DNA of 32,970 bases. It comes from a virus. Position numbers and translations under genes: made by a program. Each line of letters starts with the position of its first letter. The first letter of the stretch is position 1. The notes beneath the pieces were generated by a model that worked only from the letters and a program-made list of their open reading frames with translations, ran no database searches and was not told the DNA's origin. The stretch is from IMG/VR virus record IMGVR_UViG_3300025138_000182, positions 1 through 32,970 of that record. The stretch is one strand, 5' to 3'. Below, piece by piece: positions 31,458-32,970 of this stretch.

Positions 31458-32970
31458 TTATCCGAACACGATTGCCATAGCAATAGCAAAACCTTTAGTG
31501 GCTGAACTACCACTAGCATAAGTTTTTAAATCTGTTGCTGGAATAGTCTTCATTGTTCCACCATCATTAACTACAAAGCCATCAGCATCTGCTATTGTTA
31601 TTGAACTACCAACAGAAGTGTCACCATCTAGTAGATTTAGTTCTCCTGCAGTAGAAGTTACATTAGTACCACCAATGTCTAAAGTAGTTACAGATATTTC
31701 ACCTGCAACTGTAACAAGACCATTTGCAACAGTTATTAAATCTGTATCATCTGTGTGACCAATAGTTGTACCATTAATAAGTACGTTGTCAATGTCTAAT
31801 GAACCACCAGAAATAAGACCTGTAGTAGTAATAGCAGAAGAACCAGTATCAATAGTACCAAACCCAGATGTTATACTACCTGAATTTAATGCTCCTGTAG
31901 TTACAAGGTTAGGCATTGCAGTTATTTCATCGTCAAAGTATGCAGCAAGGTCTGTTACAGCTACTTGAACCATAGTGCCATTATCATTCATAACAACACG
32001 GTCTGCATCTGCCACTGTAGTTGATGTAGCAGAAGTACCACCATCTATTATATTTAGTTCTGTTGTAGTGACTGTTGCACCGTCTAAAATTTCTAATTGT
32101 GCTTCTGTAACCGTAGCAGAACCAAATACTAAGTTTCCAGAAATAGTTGTTGTACCAGAAACTGCTAAATTTCCAACAACATCAATAAGTGTGGCAGTTA
32201 ATTCTATCTCATCTGTAGCAGCTATATCTAATACTGTTGCACTTGCACCTTGAATAAATTGCGAAGCGTCATTAAAGCATAATTTATTTGTTGAATTTAA
32301 AGTTAATCCTGTGCCATCTGTGTGAGTTAATATTGTGTCTTGATCATTACCAAATTGAATTGTACCAGAGTCTGCAAGAAATAAGTCTGAAAATTCTTTA
32401 GAAGCAGAACCTAGTGTTGTTCCGTCTGCACTTACAGGAAGAATAGATGTACCAAATGTACCTGTGTTAATTACAGGAGATGTAAGTGTTTTGTTAGTTA
32501 GTGTATCTGTTGACACAAGTGACACAAGAGTTGAGTTAGCACCTGCAGGTAACATTAAAGTGTTTGTAACACCTGCTGAGTGTGGTTGACCATATACCTT
32601 TTGACCGTGGCTGTTACTTTCACAGTTAAATACAACGGCACCTGAATTAGTGTTACCCCTTACAACAACTGTACCTGTTCCATTAGGAGCTAGATCAAGA
32701 GTTGCATTAGAGGTAGTAACAATGTCAGAACCATTAAGGTCTAAATTACCACCTAGCTGTGGTGAGGTGTCTTCTACTACATTAGATATTGCGCCAGATG
32801 TAGCAAGACCAGCTACAACTGTACTACGTGAAATCTTTTTAAGACCACCACCAGATGTGTCAATAGCTAAAAACACGTCATCGTTAGCTACTGTACTAAT
32901 CTCTGATAGATCACCTACTACAGTAGGGTTAAAGTTTGTACCATCAGCAATAAGTAAAGCACCAGCAGTA
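31458..32970 (-). CDS. tail-fibre protein, cut by the right edge
   Basis: The frame is open to position 32970; the last methionine-type codon (GTG 32876) is not the real start, because the sequence before it (FNPTVVGDLSEISTVANDD) continues the same repeat. At least 504 residues are present. It is rich in Thr, Ser, Gly, Asn and Val, with repeat blocks such as ELNLLDGDTSVGSS, ADADGFVVNDGGTMK and ELNIIDGGTSATST, typical of beta-helical or trimeric fibres. It ends SSATKGFAIAMAIVFG. It probably reads host receptors or builds the fibre shaft that carries the propellers. Confidence 0.78.
   Translation of the reverse strand, partial: TAGALLIADGTNFNPTVVGDLSEISTVANDDVFLAIDTSGGGLKKISRSTVVAGLATSGAISNVVEDTSPQLGGNLDLNGSDIVTTSNATLDLAPNGTGTVVVRGNTNSGAVVFNCESNSHGQKVYGQPHSAGVTNTLMLPAGANSTLVSLVSTDTLTNKTLTSPVINTGTFGTSILPVSADGTTLGSASKEFSDLFLADSGTIQFGNDQDTILTHTDGTGLTLNSTNKLCFNDASQFIQGASATVLDIAATDEIELTATLIDVVGNLAVSGTTTISGNLVFGSATVTEAQLEILDGATVTTTELNIIDGGTSATSTTVADADRVVMNDNGTMVQVAVTDLAAYFDDEITAMPNLVTTGALNSGSITSGFGTIDTGSSAITTTGLISGGSLDIDNVLINGTTIGHTDDTDLITVANGLVTVAGEISVTTLDIGGTNVTSTAGELNLLDGDTSVGSSITIADADGFVVNDGGTMKTIPATDLKTYASGSSATKGFAIAMAIVFG

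Noticed and set aside
1-32970. tRNA genes
   Set aside because: No cloverleaf with a CCA-type end was recognised; a tRNAscan run would be needed to exclude one fully.

Overview
This window looks like part of a marine, short-tailed (podovirus-like), dsDNA phage genome or prophage. It holds a compact replication module of T7 type: primase-helicase, family A DNA polymerase, gp2.5-like single-strand binding protein, 5'-3' exonuclease and a small resolvase-like nuclease. With it are nucleotide-supply genes (ThyX, MazG, B12-dependent class II ribonucleotide reductase) and a tyrosine integrase. No phage RNA polymerase is visible. The early genes run on the + strand and the virion genes on the - strand, which differs from the single-direction genomes of T7-type phages. 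The content recalls B12-RNR-carrying marine podoviruses of the SIO1/cobavirus kind, but this is inference from gene content. Base composition is AT-rich, more so in the virion module, and the host cannot be named from the sequence. It must be able to supply adenosylcobalamin.

Layout. 1-3370 (+): a tiny membrane peptide, two hairpins, a tandem-HTH DNA-binding protein, a large acidic Cys-rich protein of unknown role and an M20/M28-like zinc peptidase. 3366-3491: a control region with a promoter-like pair, three copies of a 9-bp palindrome and a 10-bp inverted repeat. 3492-5486 (+): integrase followed by a translationally coupled cargo cassette of a coiled-coil peptide, a half-length Na+/phosphate cotransporter and a two-helix membrane protein. 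5486-11137 (+): ThyX and the replication genes, nearly all overlapping or abutting. 11140-15451 (+): small proteins, a second promoter-like pair with the same hexamers, MazG, NrdJ, endonuclease VII, DUF3310 and an RMF-like peptide.

15448-32970 (-): virion genes, read from the right edge toward the centre. In transcription order they are a tail-fibre gene cut by the right edge, a small virion-associated protein, three tandem kelch-like propeller genes, a coiled-coil protein, four small proteins (two or three membrane-associated), a 1464-residue protein with 26 uninterrupted 22-residue repeats, a lysozyme with an N-terminal extension, two uncharacterised proteins and a 1219-residue probable ejection protein. 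The two arms meet tail to tail in one CTAG, so their stop codons overlap and there is no intergenic space. Terminase, portal and capsid genes are not in the window and presumably lie to its right.

How the genes work together. ThyX, NrdJ and MazG would supply and tune dNTPs for the polymerase. The primase-helicase, SSB and exonuclease process the fork and primers, and the two junction nucleases resolve branched DNA before packaging. The integrase and its palindrome-rich upstream region suggest the option of lysogeny. The transporter cassette is the most unusual part: it may raise phosphate uptake in a phosphate-poor sea. The virion arm encodes adhesion devices (tail fibre plus three propellers), a cell-wall enzyme and very large helical proteins likely to be ejected at infection.
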